Assembly: GCA_017305635.1 (NCBI GenBank)
Contig: JAFKKF010000010.1
Span: 124,001 to 188,000, forward strand
DNA: 64,000 nucleotides
Direction of reading: 5' to 3'
From: Hyphomicrobiales bacterium
Lineage (GTDB): Bacteria; Pseudomonadota; Alphaproteobacteria; Rhizobiales; Kaistiaceae
In this document: positions 48,916 to 57,786 of the stretch, one piece after another
Layout of the letters: each line of letters begins with the position of its first letter
Numbering within the stretch: the stretch's first letter is position 1
The notes under the pieces: model-generated
What the model saw: only the letters and a program-made list of their open reading frames with translations
Database searches by the model: none
What the model was told of the DNA's origin: nothing
Position numbers and translations under genes: made by a program

Positions 48916-49887
48916 ATGTCCGTCTCGCGCCGTCTCTTCCTCGCCCTGCCGGTTGCCGGCCTGATCGCCGCGTCCATGCCGGCTTTCGCCGCCGACCAGA
49001 TCAAGGAGCTCCGCATCGACTGGGCGACCTACAACCCGGTCTCGCTCGCGCTCAAGGACCAGGGCCTCCTCGAGAAGGAATTCGAGAAGGACGGCATCTC
49101 GGTCACCTGGGTGCAGTCGGCCGGCTCCAACAAGGCGCTCGAATTCCTCAATGCCGGCTCGCTCGACTTCAGCTCGAGCGCCGGCGCGGCGGCTCTCGTC
49201 GCCCGCATCAACGGCAACCCGGTCCGCTCGATCTACGTCTATTCCAAGCCGGAATGGACCGCGCTGGTCACCACCAAGGACAGCAGCATCAAGACGGTGG
49301 CGGACCTCAAGGGCAAGTCGGTCGCGGTCACCCGCGGCACCGATCCGCACATCTTCCTCGTCCGCGCGCTCGCCGATGCCGGCCTCACTGAGAAGGACGT
49401 CACCTTCGTCCTCCTCCAGCATGCCGATGGCGAGACGGCGCTGATCCGCGGCGACGTCGATGCCTGGGCCGGCCTCGACCCGATGATGGCGGCGGCCGAG
49501 CTCCAGGATGGCGCCCGGCTCTTCTTCCGGAACGCCGATGCCAATTCGTGGGGCGTCCTCAACACCACCGAGGATTTCGCCAAGGACCATCCGGACATCG
49601 TGAAGCGCGTGCTCGCCACCTACGAGGTGGCGCGCAAGTGGTCGCTCGCCAATCCGGACAAGCTGAAGGCCCTGCTCGCCAAGGCCGCCAAGCTCCCCGA
49701 GGATGTCATCGCCCGCCAGCTCGAGCGCAACGACCTGACCTATTCCTCGATCGGCGACCAGCAGAAGGCGACCATCCTCGCCGCCGGGCTCGCGCTCCAG
49801 AAGGCCGGCGTCCTCAAGGCGGATGTCGACGTCAAGGCGGCGGTCGACGCCCTGGTCGACACCGACTTCCCGGTTGCTGCACAATAG
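48916..49887 (+). CDS. ABC transporter substrate-binding protein, sulfonate/nitrate/taurine type
   Basis: A 323-residue periplasmic binding protein of the SsuA/TauA/NrtA family. The N-terminus MSVSRRLFLALPVAGLIAA has a twin-arginine-like signal cut after AFA, and NMT1-type segments YNPVSLALKDQGLLEKEF and VKTVADLKGKSVAVTRGT follow. It heads a three-gene operon with permease (gap 4 bp) and ATPase (overlap 4 bp). Substrate (alkanesulfonate, taurine or other) cannot be read from the sequence; no sulfonatase or monooxygenase is adjacent. Confidence 0.93.
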   Translation: MSVSRRLFLALPVAGLIAASMPAFAADQIKELRIDWATYNPVSLALKDQGLLEKEFEKDGISVTWVQSAGSNKALEFLNAGSLDFSSSAGAAALVARINGNPVRSIYVYSKPEWTALVTTKDSSIKTVADLKGKSVAVTRGTDPHIFLVRALADAGLTEKDVTFVLLQHADGETALIRGDVDAWAGLDPMMAAAELQDGARLFFRNADANSWGVLNTTEDFAKDHPDIVKRVLATYEVARKWSLANPDKLKALLAKAAKLPEDVIARQLERNDLTYSSIGDQQKATILAAGLALQKAGVLKADVDVKAAVDALVDTDFPVAAQ

Positions 49888-49891
49888 GATC

Positions 49892-50731
49892 ATGGCAGCA
49901 GCACTCGATACGACTGGAACCCAGGCGATCGACCGGCCGGCCCGCAGGGCGGGCCGGTCGTCGCGTTGGGTCGGCCGCTTCCTCGTCGGACTGATCGTGC
50001 CGGTCCTGCTCGCGATCGGCTGGGAGCTGGTCGTGGCGCTCGGCTGGTCCAACGGCCGCCTCCTGCCGCCGCCCTCGCGCATCTGGCAGACGCTGGTCGA
50101 ACTGTGGCAGACTGGCGACCTGCTCTCGCATATCATCGTCACCACCGTCCGCGTCTTCGCCGGCTTTGCCCTCGGCGTGGTGGCGGGCACGCTCCTCGGC
50201 GCGCTCTGCGGCTATTCCGTCGTGGCGCGGCGGCTCCTCGACCCGACGCTGCAGGGCCTGCGCGCCATCCCCTCCATCGCCTGGGTGCCGCTCTTCATCC
50301 TCTGGCTCGGCATCTTCGAGGCTTCCAAGGTCGCGCTCATCGCCGTCGGCGTCTTCTTCCCGATCTATCTCGGCGTCGTCGGCGCGATCATGCATATCGA
50401 CCGCAAGGTGGTCGAGGTGGGCCGGGTCTTCCGCCTTTCCGGCTTCGCCCTCACCCGCCGCATCCTCCTTCCCGCCATCCTGCCGGAATATGTCATTGCG
50501 CTCCGCTCGGGCCTCGGCCTCGGCTGGATGTTCGTGGTGGCGGCCGAATTCATGGGCGCCTCGGAAGGGCTCGGCTACCTCCTGGTCGACGGCCAGCAGC
50601 TCGGCAAGCCGGCGCAGATCGTGGCGGCGATCCTCGTCTTCGCCGTCCTCGGCAAGCTCACCGACACCATCCTCGTCGCGGCCTCCCGGCCGTTCCTGCG
50701 CTGGCAGGACAGCTTCCAGACCCGTCCATGA
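49892..50731 (+). CDS. ABC transporter permease, SsuC-like
   Basis: A 279-residue inner-membrane permease with six helices. The EAA loop (EVGRVFRLSGFALTRRILLPAILP) that contacts the ATPase is present. GLRAIPSIAWVPLFILWLG is typical of SsuC/TauC/NrtB members. It starts 4 bp after the binding protein gene. Confidence 0.95.
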   Translation: MAAALDTTGTQAIDRPARRAGRSSRWVGRFLVGLIVPVLLAIGWELVVALGWSNGRLLPPPSRIWQTLVELWQTGDLLSHIIVTTVRVFAGFALGVVAGTLLGALCGYSVVARRLLDPTLQGLRAIPSIAWVPLFILWLGIFEASKVALIAVGVFFPIYLGVVGAIMHIDRKVVEVGRVFRLSGFALTRRILLPAILPEYVIALRSGLGLGWMFVVAAEFMGASEGLGYLLVDGQQLGKPAQIVAAILVFAVLGKLTDTILVAASRPFLRWQDSFQTRP

Positions 50732-51525
50732 ACGGCGCCGAGCTCCTCATCGACCGCGTTTCGCGGACCTACCCTAACGGCACCCGTGCGCTCGAGGGCA
50801 TCTCGCTCGCCGTCGAGCCGGGCGAGATCGTCGCCGTCATCGGCGGCTCGGGCTGCGGCAAGAGCACGCTGCTCCGCATCATCACCGGCCTCGACCGGGC
50901 GAGCGCAGGCCGGGTCACCGTCGGCGGCGCGGTCATCGACCGGCCGATCCCGGAAGTCGGCATCATCTTCCAGGAATCGAGGCTGCTCCCCTGGCTGTCG
51001 GTCGGCCGCAATGTCGGTTTCGGGCTCGATGCGTTGCCCGCCGCCGAGCGCGAGGCGCGCGTCACCGCGGCGCTCCGCAAGGTCGGCCTTGCCGAATACG
51101 GCCGCCGCTGGCCGCGCGAGCTCTCCGGGGGGCAGGCGCAGCGCGTCGCCATCGCGCGCGCCCTCGTCATGCGGCCCTCGGTCCTCCTCCTCGACGAGCC
51201 TTTCTCGGCGCTCGACGCCTTCACCCGCGTCGACCTGCAGGACCACCTCCTCGACCTCTGGGCCGAGACGCGGCCGACCCTCCTCCTCGTCACCCACGAT
51301 ATCGAGGAGGCCCTGGTGCTCGCCGACCGGGTCGTGGTCATGCGGCCCTTCCCCGGCCGCGTCGCGGCGGTGATGCCGGTGCTCCTGCCGCGGCCGCGCG
51401 ATCGCCTCTCGACGGAATTCGAGGAAGCCAAGCGCCAGGTCCTCGCCGCGCTCGGCCATTCGCTGACCGACCCGCACCCGCCGCGCGGCCTCGAAGAGCC
51501 GACCGGGGCACTGGCCTCGTTCTGA
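50728..51525 (+). CDS. ABC transporter ATP-binding protein, SsuB-like
   Basis: A 265-residue ATPase: Walker A GGSGCGKSTLL, Q-loop FQESRLLPWLSV, signature LSGGQAQRVAIARAL, Walker B LLLDEPFSAL and the switch His in THDIEEAL. All are intact. It overlaps the permease by ATGA. This completes a sulfonate/nitrate/taurine-type importer. Confidence 0.95.
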   Translation: MNGAELLIDRVSRTYPNGTRALEGISLAVEPGEIVAVIGGSGCGKSTLLRIITGLDRASAGRVTVGGAVIDRPIPEVGIIFQESRLLPWLSVGRNVGFGLDALPAAEREARVTAALRKVGLAEYGRRWPRELSGGQAQRVAIARALVMRPSVLLLDEPFSALDAFTRVDLQDHLLDLWAETRPTLLLVTHDIEEALVLADRVVVMRPFPGRVAAVMPVLLPRPRDRLSTEFEEAKRQVLAALGHSLTDPHPPRGLEEPTGALASF

Positions 51526-51859
51526 GCTCTCGTTAGCCACCGCCCTCTCCACTTGACCTCTCCCCGGTGGGGAGAGGTCGCGCCGAAGGCGCGGGTGAGG
51601 GGGTGGAGCGCTATCCGGAAAGGAATCCCTCCCCCTCACCCGCTCGCCCGGCCAGAGCCGGGCTCACGACCTCTCCCCACCGGGGAGAGGTCAAGCGGAG
51701 GGGCCGGCGTTCAACGAAAGCAAGGGGTCATGGACGGCGCACCTGCACTCGCCCAACTTCCACCTTCAAGCTACCGTGGATGGCACACCCCATCTGTCTT
51801 CCCCTGCCCGCCGCTATGATGGACGAGCGATTCCCCGAGCGGATTCCCGGAGATGCCGC
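51526..51859. other. Intergenic region holding a palindromic element
   Basis: This 334-bp gap between the ABC ATPase and the FUSC gene contains the palindromic element at 51552-51695 and no supported gene. The remainder (51696-51859) presumably includes the promoter of the FUSC gene, but I see no clear motif. Confidence 0.6.
51552..51695. repeat. 144-bp MITE-like element with perfect 29-bp terminal inverted repeats
   Basis: Bases 51552-51580 and 51667-51695 are perfect reverse complements (29 bp, each itself containing the hairpin CCTCTCCCC-GGTGGGGAGAGG). An inner 13-bp inverted repeat, GCGGGTGAGGGGG (51591-51603) and its complement (51631-51643), is also perfect. The element encodes nothing. 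Perfect conservation of the ends suggests recent mobility or strong constraint. Confidence 0.88.
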
Positions 51860-52948
51860 ATGGCGACCCTCGCCGAACGCTGGAAGTCCGGCATCGCCTG
51901 GCTCGGCACCCGCCGCGCCGAGATGCGCCTCGCCGTTCGTGTCGCGGTCGCCCGCCTCCTCGCCCTGCCGCAGGGCTACTGGGCGGTCTTCACCGCCGTC
52001 ATCGTCACGCAGGCGAGCATAGGCGGCTCGCTCAAGGCGACCGTCGACCGTTTCATCGGCACGCTCGGCGGCGCCATCTATGGCGGCCTCGTCGCCATGG
52101 CCATCGCCCATGAGGGGCCGGCCGGGCTCGGCATCGCGCTGGTGGTGGCGCTGCTTCCCCTCGGCTTCGTCTCGGCGATCGACGCGCGCTTCCGGGTGGC
52201 GCCGGTCACCGCCGTCATCGTCCTTCTCTCGCCGGTCGGCCACCAGGCGAGCCCGATCGACTTCACCATCGACCGCATCATCGAGATCAGCATAGGCAGC
52301 ATCGTCGCGCTCGCCGTCTCGCTGGTCATCCTGCCGGCGCGGGCCCATTCCGCCCTCACCGAGACGACGGCCGCGTTCCTCCGCCAGCTCGGCGATTTCC
52401 TCGTCCTCGTCCTCGCCTCCTTCACCAGCGAGCCGGACAAGGCCGCCGTCCTCAAGCTGCAGATCGCCACGCGGCGCGCGATCACCAAGCTCGACGGGAT
52501 CGCCGAAGAGGCGCGGCGCGAGCGCGCCAGCCACCTTTCCGACGACCCCGATCCCGATCCGGTCGTGCGCACCTCGACGCGCGTGCGCAACGACATCATC
52601 ATGCTCGCCCGCGCCGGCATGGCGCCGCTGCCGGCGCCCGCCGATGCGAAGCTCGCGGCCCCGCTCGGCGAGGTCGCCAATGCCGGACGCGCCTTCCTCG
52701 CGGCCCTCGGAACGTCCTTCGCAGAGCGCACGCCGCCGCCCTCGCTCGAGGCTTTCGACGCGGCGCTCCGCGCCTACCATGCCGAGATCGCCACCCTCCG
52801 CCGGGACGGTGCGTTTCGCCCGCTGAAGGGCGACGTCGTCGGCCGCGTCTTCGCGCTCGGCTTCGCCCTCGACCAGCTCCGCCAGAACGCCAGCGACCTC
52901 GCCGACCGCGCCTCCGAGTTCGCGCGGGTTCCGGCGGTGGACGGCTAG
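51860..52948 (+). CDS. FUSC family aromatic acid exporter-like membrane protein
   Basis: A 362-residue protein with an N-terminal FUSC/ArAE membrane domain (helices from about 20 to 180, LPQGYWAVFTAVIVTQASIG) followed by a long helical cytoplasmic region. These proteins resemble half of the AaeB/YccS family exporters; the substrate is unknown. ATG 51860 has GGAG at suitable spacing. Typical family members pair two such halves, and this single-half form probably dimerises. Confidence 0.87.
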   Translation: MATLAERWKSGIAWLGTRRAEMRLAVRVAVARLLALPQGYWAVFTAVIVTQASIGGSLKATVDRFIGTLGGAIYGGLVAMAIAHEGPAGLGIALVVALLPLGFVSAIDARFRVAPVTAVIVLLSPVGHQASPIDFTIDRIIEISIGSIVALAVSLVILPARAHSALTETTAAFLRQLGDFLVLVLASFTSEPDKAAVLKLQIATRRAITKLDGIAEEARRERASHLSDDPDPDPVVRTSTRVRNDIIMLARAGMAPLPAPADAKLAAPLGEVANAGRAFLAALGTSFAERTPPPSLEAFDAALRAYHAEIATLRRDGAFRPLKGDVVGRVFALGFALDQLRQNASDLADRASEFARVPAVDG

Positions 52949-53070
52949 CCTCGCACCGTCGGGAGAAACCGTCCGTCCGTCCCTGCTCCCGTCTCACCGC
53001 CATCCCGCGCCGTCTCCCGCACCGCCCGCGCCCGTCTCATGCTAGTTTCAGCGCCCGAAAGCGGGGATAG

Positions 53071-53532
53071 ATGGCGAAGGTCAGTGCCGGCATCCTCCTC
53101 TACCGGATCCGGCCCGCCGGTCCGGAGGTCCTGCTCGTCCATCCCGGCGGCCCCTATTGGGCCAGGAAGGACGACGGCGCCTGGTCCATCCCCAAGGGCC
53201 TCGTCGATCCCGGCGAGGACGAGCTTACCGCAGCGATTCGCGAGTTTTCCGAGGAGACCGGGGCCATCCCGACCGGGATTTCCAAGGATCTCGGCGCGTT
53301 TCGACAGCCGGGCGGCAAGACCATCCGGGCCTTCGCAATGGAGGGCGATTTCGACCCGGCGAGCCTGCGCAGCAACGTCTTTGCGCTCGAATGGCCGCCG
53401 CGATCGGGAACGATCAGGGAGTTCCCCGAGGCCGATCGCGCCGCCTGGTTCACCCCCGCCGAATCGCGCCGTAAAGCATTGGCCGGCCAAATTCCCATTA
53501 TAGATGCGCTACTTGGCGGTTTAGCCGGCTGA
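53071..53532 (+). CDS. Nudix hydrolase
   Basis: A 153-residue Nudix protein. The box GLVDPGEDELTAAIREFSEETGAI fits G-x5-E-x7-REUxEExGU exactly. It begins with VSAGILLYR and contains GPYWARKDDGAWSIPKG, resembling the diadenosine/NTP pyrophosphohydrolase-like subgroup with WSIPKG. Substrate is unknown. It stands alone between the FUSC and DUF1127 genes. Confidence 0.92.
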   Translation: MAKVSAGILLYRIRPAGPEVLLVHPGGPYWARKDDGAWSIPKGLVDPGEDELTAAIREFSEETGAIPTGISKDLGAFRQPGGKTIRAFAMEGDFDPASLRSNVFALEWPPRSGTIREFPEADRAAWFTPAESRRKALAGQIPIIDALLGGLAG

Positions 53533-53714
53533 CCGAGCGCTCTATTGGTGCATTGCCGCATTCATGAAATTTTTATGTTGCATTGCAAACCACACAAAAC
53601 CGTTATGCGCAAATAGCACTGCTACACCGCGGCTATGCGTCCTATCTTCCTGGTCAAGCGAAGGGCAACGGCCCGAGCGATGAAATTCAGGTTCGACGAA
53701 AGGCGCAAGTCATC

Positions 53715-53867
53715 ATGGAAAACAGGTTGGTCCGCACTTACCGCAACTGGCGGAAGTACCGGGAGACCTACAACGAGCTGATGCGGCTCACCAGCCGCGA
53801 GCTCGACGACCTCGGCATCAACCGGGTCGACATCCCGGCCATCGCCCGCCAGTCCGTCAGCCTCTAA
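53715..53867 (+). CDS. DUF1127 small protein
   Basis: A 50-residue basic protein (MENRLVRTYRNWRKYRETYNELMRL...RELDDLGINRVDIPAIAR) matching DUF1127 (YjiS-like). In Brucella and Agrobacterium such proteins act in sRNA, phosphate and carbon regulation and, from memory, some are under LysR-type control. An intact rho-independent terminator follows at 53956. The upstream region holds a TTGCATTGCAA palindrome at 53578-53588. Confidence 0.9.
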   Translation: MENRLVRTYRNWRKYRETYNELMRLTSRELDDLGINRVDIPAIARQSVSL

Positions 53868-53955
53868 CCGGTTTCGTCCAAGCGCATCCTCCCGCGCGAC
53901 GGACGGAAAGGGCACCGGCCTCCTCCTCCCAAGGCAACCGGTGCCCGCTTAAAAG

Positions 53956-53993
53956 AACGCCCGCCGATCCTTCCTCCCCGGCGGGCGTTTTTT
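53956..53993 (+). terminator. Rho-independent terminator after the DUF1127 gene
   Basis: An 11-bp perfect stem, AACGCCCGCCG (53956-53966) and CGGCGGGCGTT (53979-53989), with a 12-base loop, is followed by TTTT then ATT. It is the clearest intrinsic terminator in the window and ends transcription from the DUF1127 gene before trmFO. Confidence 0.9.
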
Positions 53994-54067
53994 ATTGCGC
54001 TGATCCCACTGGAATTCCTGCCGTTTTTTGATTGCAGCCGATGGGCGGCGCGCCTAGCGTCCGCCGG

Positions 54068-55465
54068 ATGAAGCCCGTCCACGTCATCGGCGGCGGCCTC
54101 GCCGGATCGGAAGCTGCCTGGCAGGTCGCACGCCGCGGAATCCCGGTCGTCCTGCACGAGATGCGCCCGTCCCGCGGGACGGAAGCGCACAAGACCGACC
54201 GGCTCGCCGAGCTCGTCTGCTCCAACTCGTTCCGCTCCGACGACCGGGAGACGAATGCTGTCGGGCTCCTCCACGAGGAGTTGCGCCGCGCCGGCTCCCT
54301 GATCATGACCATTGCCGACCGCCACCAGGTGCCCGCCGGCGGGGCGCTTGCCGTTGACCGCGAAGGCTTTTCCGCCGCCGTCACGGCAGCCATCGAATCG
54401 GACCCCATGATCACGCTGGAGCGGGGCGAGATCGCCGCCCTGCCCCCGCCCGACTGGGATTCGGTGATCGTCGCCACGGGCCCGCTCACCGCCCCGGCTC
54501 TCGCCGAGGCCATCCGCGGCCTGACCGGCGAAGCCGAGCTCGCCTTCTTCGACGCCATCGCCCCGATCGTGCATTTCGAGACGATCGACCTCGACGTCGC
54601 CTGGTTCCAGTCGCGCTACGACAAGGTAGGCCCGGGCGGGACCGGCAAGGACTATATCAACTGCCCGATGAACAAGGCGGAATACGAGGCTTTCGTAGAC
54701 GCCCTGCTGACCGGCGAGCAGCACAGGTCGCATGACTGGGAGAAGGTTCCCTATTTCGACGGCTGCCTGCCGATCGAGGTCATGGCCGAACGCGGCCGCG
54801 AGACGCTCCGCCACGGGCCGATGAAGCCTGTCGGCCTCACCAATCCCCGCAATCCGACCGAGAAGCCCTATGCCGTCGTCCAGCTCCGGCAGGATAACGC
54901 CTTGGGAACGCTGTATAATATGGTCGGCTTCCAGACCCGGCTCAGATACGCGATCCAGGCCGACATCCTCCGGATGATCCCCGGCCTGAAGCACGCCCAG
55001 TTCGCGCGGCTGGGAGGATTGCATCGCAACACCTACCTCAACTCGCCGAAGCTCCTCGACCGGACGCTCCGCCTCAAGGCCTTGCCGCGCCTCAGGTTTG
55101 CCGGCCAGATCACGGGTTGCGAGGGCTATGTGGAATCCTCGGCCATCGGGCTGCTGGCGGGGATATTCGCCACGGCCGAGCGGCTCGGCGAGCCGCTAGA
55201 GCTGCCGCCGGCGACCACCGCCTTCGGCGCGCTCCTCAACCACATTACCGGGGGACATATCGTCCACGAGGAAGAGGCGAAGCGCAGCTTCCAGCCGATG
55301 AACATCAATTTCGGGCTCTTCCCGCCGGTGACCGTCGAGCGCGTTCCGGGCAAGCGCATGTCGGGCCACGACAAGGGCGTGGCGCGCAAGAAAGCGACGA
55401 GCGCACGGGCACTTGCCGACCTCGACACCTGGCTCGCCGGCCGGCGCGCGGAAGCGGCCGAGTAG
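54068..55465 (+). CDS. trmFO: Methylenetetrahydrofolate-tRNA-(uracil-5-)-methyltransferase
   Basis: Forms T54 in tRNA using methylene-THF and FAD, replacing SAM-dependent TrmA. The 465-residue protein begins with the FAD dinucleotide-binding motif [16 protein letters not shown] and includes [23 protein letters not shown] and [18 protein letters not shown] 54068 starts at the FAD motif; earlier ATGs in frame (from 54032) would add 12 residues. The ribosome-binding site is weak at either start. Confidence 0.96.
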   Translation: MKPVHVIGGGLAGSEAAWQVARRGIPVVLHEMRPSRGTEAHKTDRLAELVCSNSFRSDDRETNAVGLLHEELRRAGSLIMTIADRHQVPAGGALAVDREGFSAAVTAAIESDPMITLERGEIAALPPPDWDSVIVATGPLTAPALAEAIRGLTGEAELAFFDAIAPIVHFETIDLDVAWFQSRYDKVGPGGTGKDYINCPMNKAEYEAFVDALLTGEQHRSHDWEKVPYFDGCLPIEVMAERGRETLRHGPMKPVGLTNPRNPTEKPYAVVQLRQDNALGTLYNMVGFQTRLRYAIQADILRMIPGLKHAQFARLGGLHRNTYLNSPKLLDRTLRLKALPRLRFAGQITGCEGYVESSAIGLLAGIFATAERLGEPLELPPATTAFGALLNHITGGHIVHEEEAKRSFQPMNINFGLFPPVTVERVPGKRMSGHDKGVARKKATSARALADLDTWLAGRRAEAAE

Positions 55466-55480
55466 CGCTTCCCGCCCCTG

Positions 55481-56311
55481 TCAGCCGAAGCCCTGGCGGG
55501 CGGCGCGCCACAGCGCCCAATGGCGGCGGAGCGGGGATATGTCGGCGACCGTCTTCAGCGGATCGAAGCCCCGCCGCTCCATCTTCCGCAAGTATGGCTC
55601 GCAGAGCGCGACGGGGAGAAACGCCGCCTGAATCGGTCCCGGGACGCGTGCGATTCCGTGCGAAACGGCGGTGAGATGCCCGCGAACGCGCGCCCGCAAT
55701 TCGGCGAGCAGCCTCTCCAGTCCCGGCGAGGTCTTGCCGGCATGGAGGTCGGCGCGGTCGACCCCGTGCTTCGCCATCAGGTCGGCGGGCAGGTAGCACT
55801 GGCCTCGGGCCGAATGGATCGGCAGTGCCCTCAGCAGCCCGGTCAGCGCCCAGGCGACGCCGGCATGGCCAGCGACCTCCGCCGCACCCGGATCGGCGCC
55901 GTCGGAGAGGATGATCGCGCCGAGCTGCATGAGGCTCGACGAGGTTTCGCCGGCATAGCCTTCGAGGTCGTTGAGGCTCGGCATGGCGTCGTCATAGAGG
56001 TCGAAGCGGCGCGCCTCGATCAGGTTCGCGAGCGCCGTGACCGGCAGGCGGAACCCGGCAATGGTCTTCTGCAACGCCTCCGCCACCGGATGGCCGGAGC
56101 CTTCGCCGGCCAGCGCATCCCGCCACCATTGCAGCCGGATTTCGCCGAGGTTCGGCTCGCTCCCGGTCTCGCGGATGCGGGCGACCTCGAGATTGAAGGC
56201 GTGGAGCGCGAAGAAATGGTGGCGCGCCGCCTCCGGCACGAAGAGGTCGGCGAGGTAGCGGTCGCGATCGCCGGCGCGGACGGCATCGGCAGTATGGGCA
56301 TAGGCGTCCAT
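55481..56311 (-). CDS. Squalene/phytoene-synthase-like protein (NDUFAF6-type)
   Basis: A 276-residue protein of the squalene/phytoene synthase superfamily in which the catalytic aspartate-rich motifs are lost: the expected DxxxD sites read ALHAFNLEVARIRET and EGYAGETSSSLMQL, while YLPADLMAKHGV is preserved. This matches the mitochondrial complex I assembly factor NDUFAF6 group, so it is probably not a terpenoid enzyme. It lies 28 bp downstream of an NDUFAF3-like gene on the same strand. Confidence 0.82.
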   Translation of the reverse strand: MDAYAHTADAVRAGDRDRYLADLFVPEAARHHFFALHAFNLEVARIRETGSEPNLGEIRLQWWRDALAGEGSGHPVAEALQKTIAGFRLPVTALANLIEARRFDLYDDAMPSLNDLEGYAGETSSSLMQLGAIILSDGADPGAAEVAGHAGVAWALTGLLRALPIHSARGQCYLPADLMAKHGVDRADLHAGKTSPGLERLLAELRARVRGHLTAVSHGIARVPGPIQAAFLPVALCEPYLRKMERRGFDPLKTVADISPLRRHWALWRAARQGFG

Positions 56312-56339
56312 GGGCGACGATATGGACCGGCGGCGGCGC

Positions 56340-56708
56340 TCAGTCCACCGCCAGGAGCGCGGCGGCAACCGGACGTTCCTCGGCAAGGAGCACGTTGAAG
56401 GTGCGCACCGCGGCGCCGGTCGACATGGGCTCGCCGACGATGCCCGCCTCAGCCAGTCGCTCGCGGAGCGGCCGCGGCAGCGGGACCAGCTCCCGGCCGG
56501 TGCCGGCGATCAGGATCTCTATGCCGGTCTCCTCGAAGACTTTGGCCAGCCCCGCCTCGTCGAAGCGCGCGTCGTCCCAGCCGTAGATGCCGCTCGGCAG
56601 GCAGAGGATCGACCCGCGATGCGACATGCCGGCGAAGCGGAAGCCGCCATTCCCATAGGTGTCGATGGGCGCGCGGCCGGGAAAGTGGGCGTTGCGGATG
56701 GTGACCAT
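56340..56708 (-). CDS. Mth938-like (DUF498/NDUFAF3-type) protein
   Basis: A 122-residue protein of the Mth938/DUF498 fold: GRAPIDTYGNGGFRFAGMSHRGSILCLPSGIYGW and EILIAGTGRELVPLPRPLRERL are hallmark segments. It is homologous to human NDUFAF3, an assembly factor of respiratory complex I. In alphaproteobacteria the gene is commonly next to secDF, as here (secF ends 109 bp upstream). The ATG lies on the family start. A palindromic repeat sits in the gap. Confidence 0.87.
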   Translation of the reverse strand: MVTIRNAHFPGRAPIDTYGNGGFRFAGMSHRGSILCLPSGIYGWDDARFDEAGLAKVFEETGIEILIAGTGRELVPLPRPLRERLAEAGIVGEPMSTGAAVRTFNVLLAEERPVAAALLAVD

Positions 56709-56743
56709 GGCACGGTGTAGCACGACCGGGAAAACAAGAAATT

Positions 56744-56775
56744 CGTGGATGGCCGGCACAAGGCCGGCCATGACG
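56744..56775. repeat. 32-bp palindromic repeat
   Basis: CGTGGATGGCCGGCACAAGG then CCGGCCATGACG: the hairpin arms GGCCGGC and GCCGGCC flank ACAAG. It is the inverted counterpart of 46452-46483 (arms GGCAGGC/GCCTGCC), differing in two bases that pair with each other in the stem. It lies between secF and the Mth938-like gene. This sequence type is abundant in many alphaproteobacterial genomes. Confidence 0.75.
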
Positions 56776-56816
56776 ATAGCGGGACGTTCGGGGCGCGACT
56801 AAACGCTGGACGTCCC

Positions 56817-57776
56817 CTAGACCTTCGCGGGCTTGGCCTTCTCGGCCGCAGCGCTCGCCTTGTCCTCGACCGCCTTGGGGCGGATGTTGAAGTAGATGAG
56901 GATCGGGCCGCCGATGAAGATCGACGAGGCGGTGGCGACGAAGATGCCCCAGATCATGGCCGCGGTGAACGAGCGGATGACCGGGCCGCCGAAGACGAAG
57001 AGCGCGATGAGGGCGAGCTCCAGCGTGATCGACGTCATGATCGTGCGCGCCAGCGTCTGGTTGGTGGCGAGGTCGATCACGTCGCGGATCGGCATCTGCT
57101 TGTACTTGCGCAGGATCTCGCGGATGCGGTCGAAGATGACGACGGTGTCGTTCAGCGAATAGCCGATGATAGTGAGGATCGCCGCGATCGAGGACAGGTT
57201 GAAGTCGATCTGCGTGAGGGCGAAGAAGCCCATGGTCAGGATGGCGTCGTGGACGAGGGTAGCCACGGCGGCGATGCCGAACTGCCATTCGAATCGGAAC
57301 CAGATGTAGATCATGATGCCGGCGATGGTGAAGAGCACGGCGAGCGTGCCGGTATGGGCGAGCTCGCCCGAGACGCGCGGCCCCACCACCTCGACGCTGC
57401 GATAGTCGTAGTCCTCCGCGCCGAGGGCGTCGCGCACCTTCTGCACCGCTTCCTGCTGCGCGGCATCGCCGCCCGGCTGAAGGGCGATGCGGATCAGCAC
57501 CTCGTTCGGCCCACCGACGTTCTGGATCTGCACCTCGCCGAGGCCGAGGGTATCCAGCTTGGAGCGGATGCCGGCCATGTCGGCGGCCTCGGCATGGCTG
57601 TGGATCTCCATCACCGTGCCGCCCTTGAAGTCGATGCCGGCATTGACGCCGACCGTGAAGAACAGGGCGAAGGAAAGGATGATCAGGACGATCGAAACGG
57701 GCGTGCGGATGCGCGCCCATTTCATGAACGGCAGGTTGGTATTGTCGGGAATGAGGCGGAGGGGCTTCCAAGCCAT
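56817..57776 (-). CDS. secF: Protein translocase subunit SecF
   Basis: With SecD forms the proton-driven partner of SecYEG for late steps of export. The 319-residue protein has six helices; NAGIDFKGGTVMEI in the first periplasmic region and FSLNDTVVIFDRIRE-type sequence (GYSLNDTVVIFDRIRE) are family signatures. The C-terminal tail is Lys/Ala-rich. It starts 10 bp after the secD stop. Confidence 0.96.
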   Translation of the reverse strand: MAWKPLRLIPDNTNLPFMKWARIRTPVSIVLIILSFALFFTVGVNAGIDFKGGTVMEIHSHAEAADMAGIRSKLDTLGLGEVQIQNVGGPNEVLIRIALQPGGDAAQQEAVQKVRDALGAEDYDYRSVEVVGPRVSGELAHTGTLAVLFTIAGIMIYIWFRFEWQFGIAAVATLVHDAILTMGFFALTQIDFNLSSIAAILTIIGYSLNDTVVIFDRIREILRKYKQMPIRDVIDLATNQTLARTIMTSITLELALIALFVFGGPVIRSFTAAMIWGIFVATASSIFIGGPILIYFNIRPKAVEDKASAAAEKAKPAKV

Positions 57777-57786
57777 GGCGCGGGCC

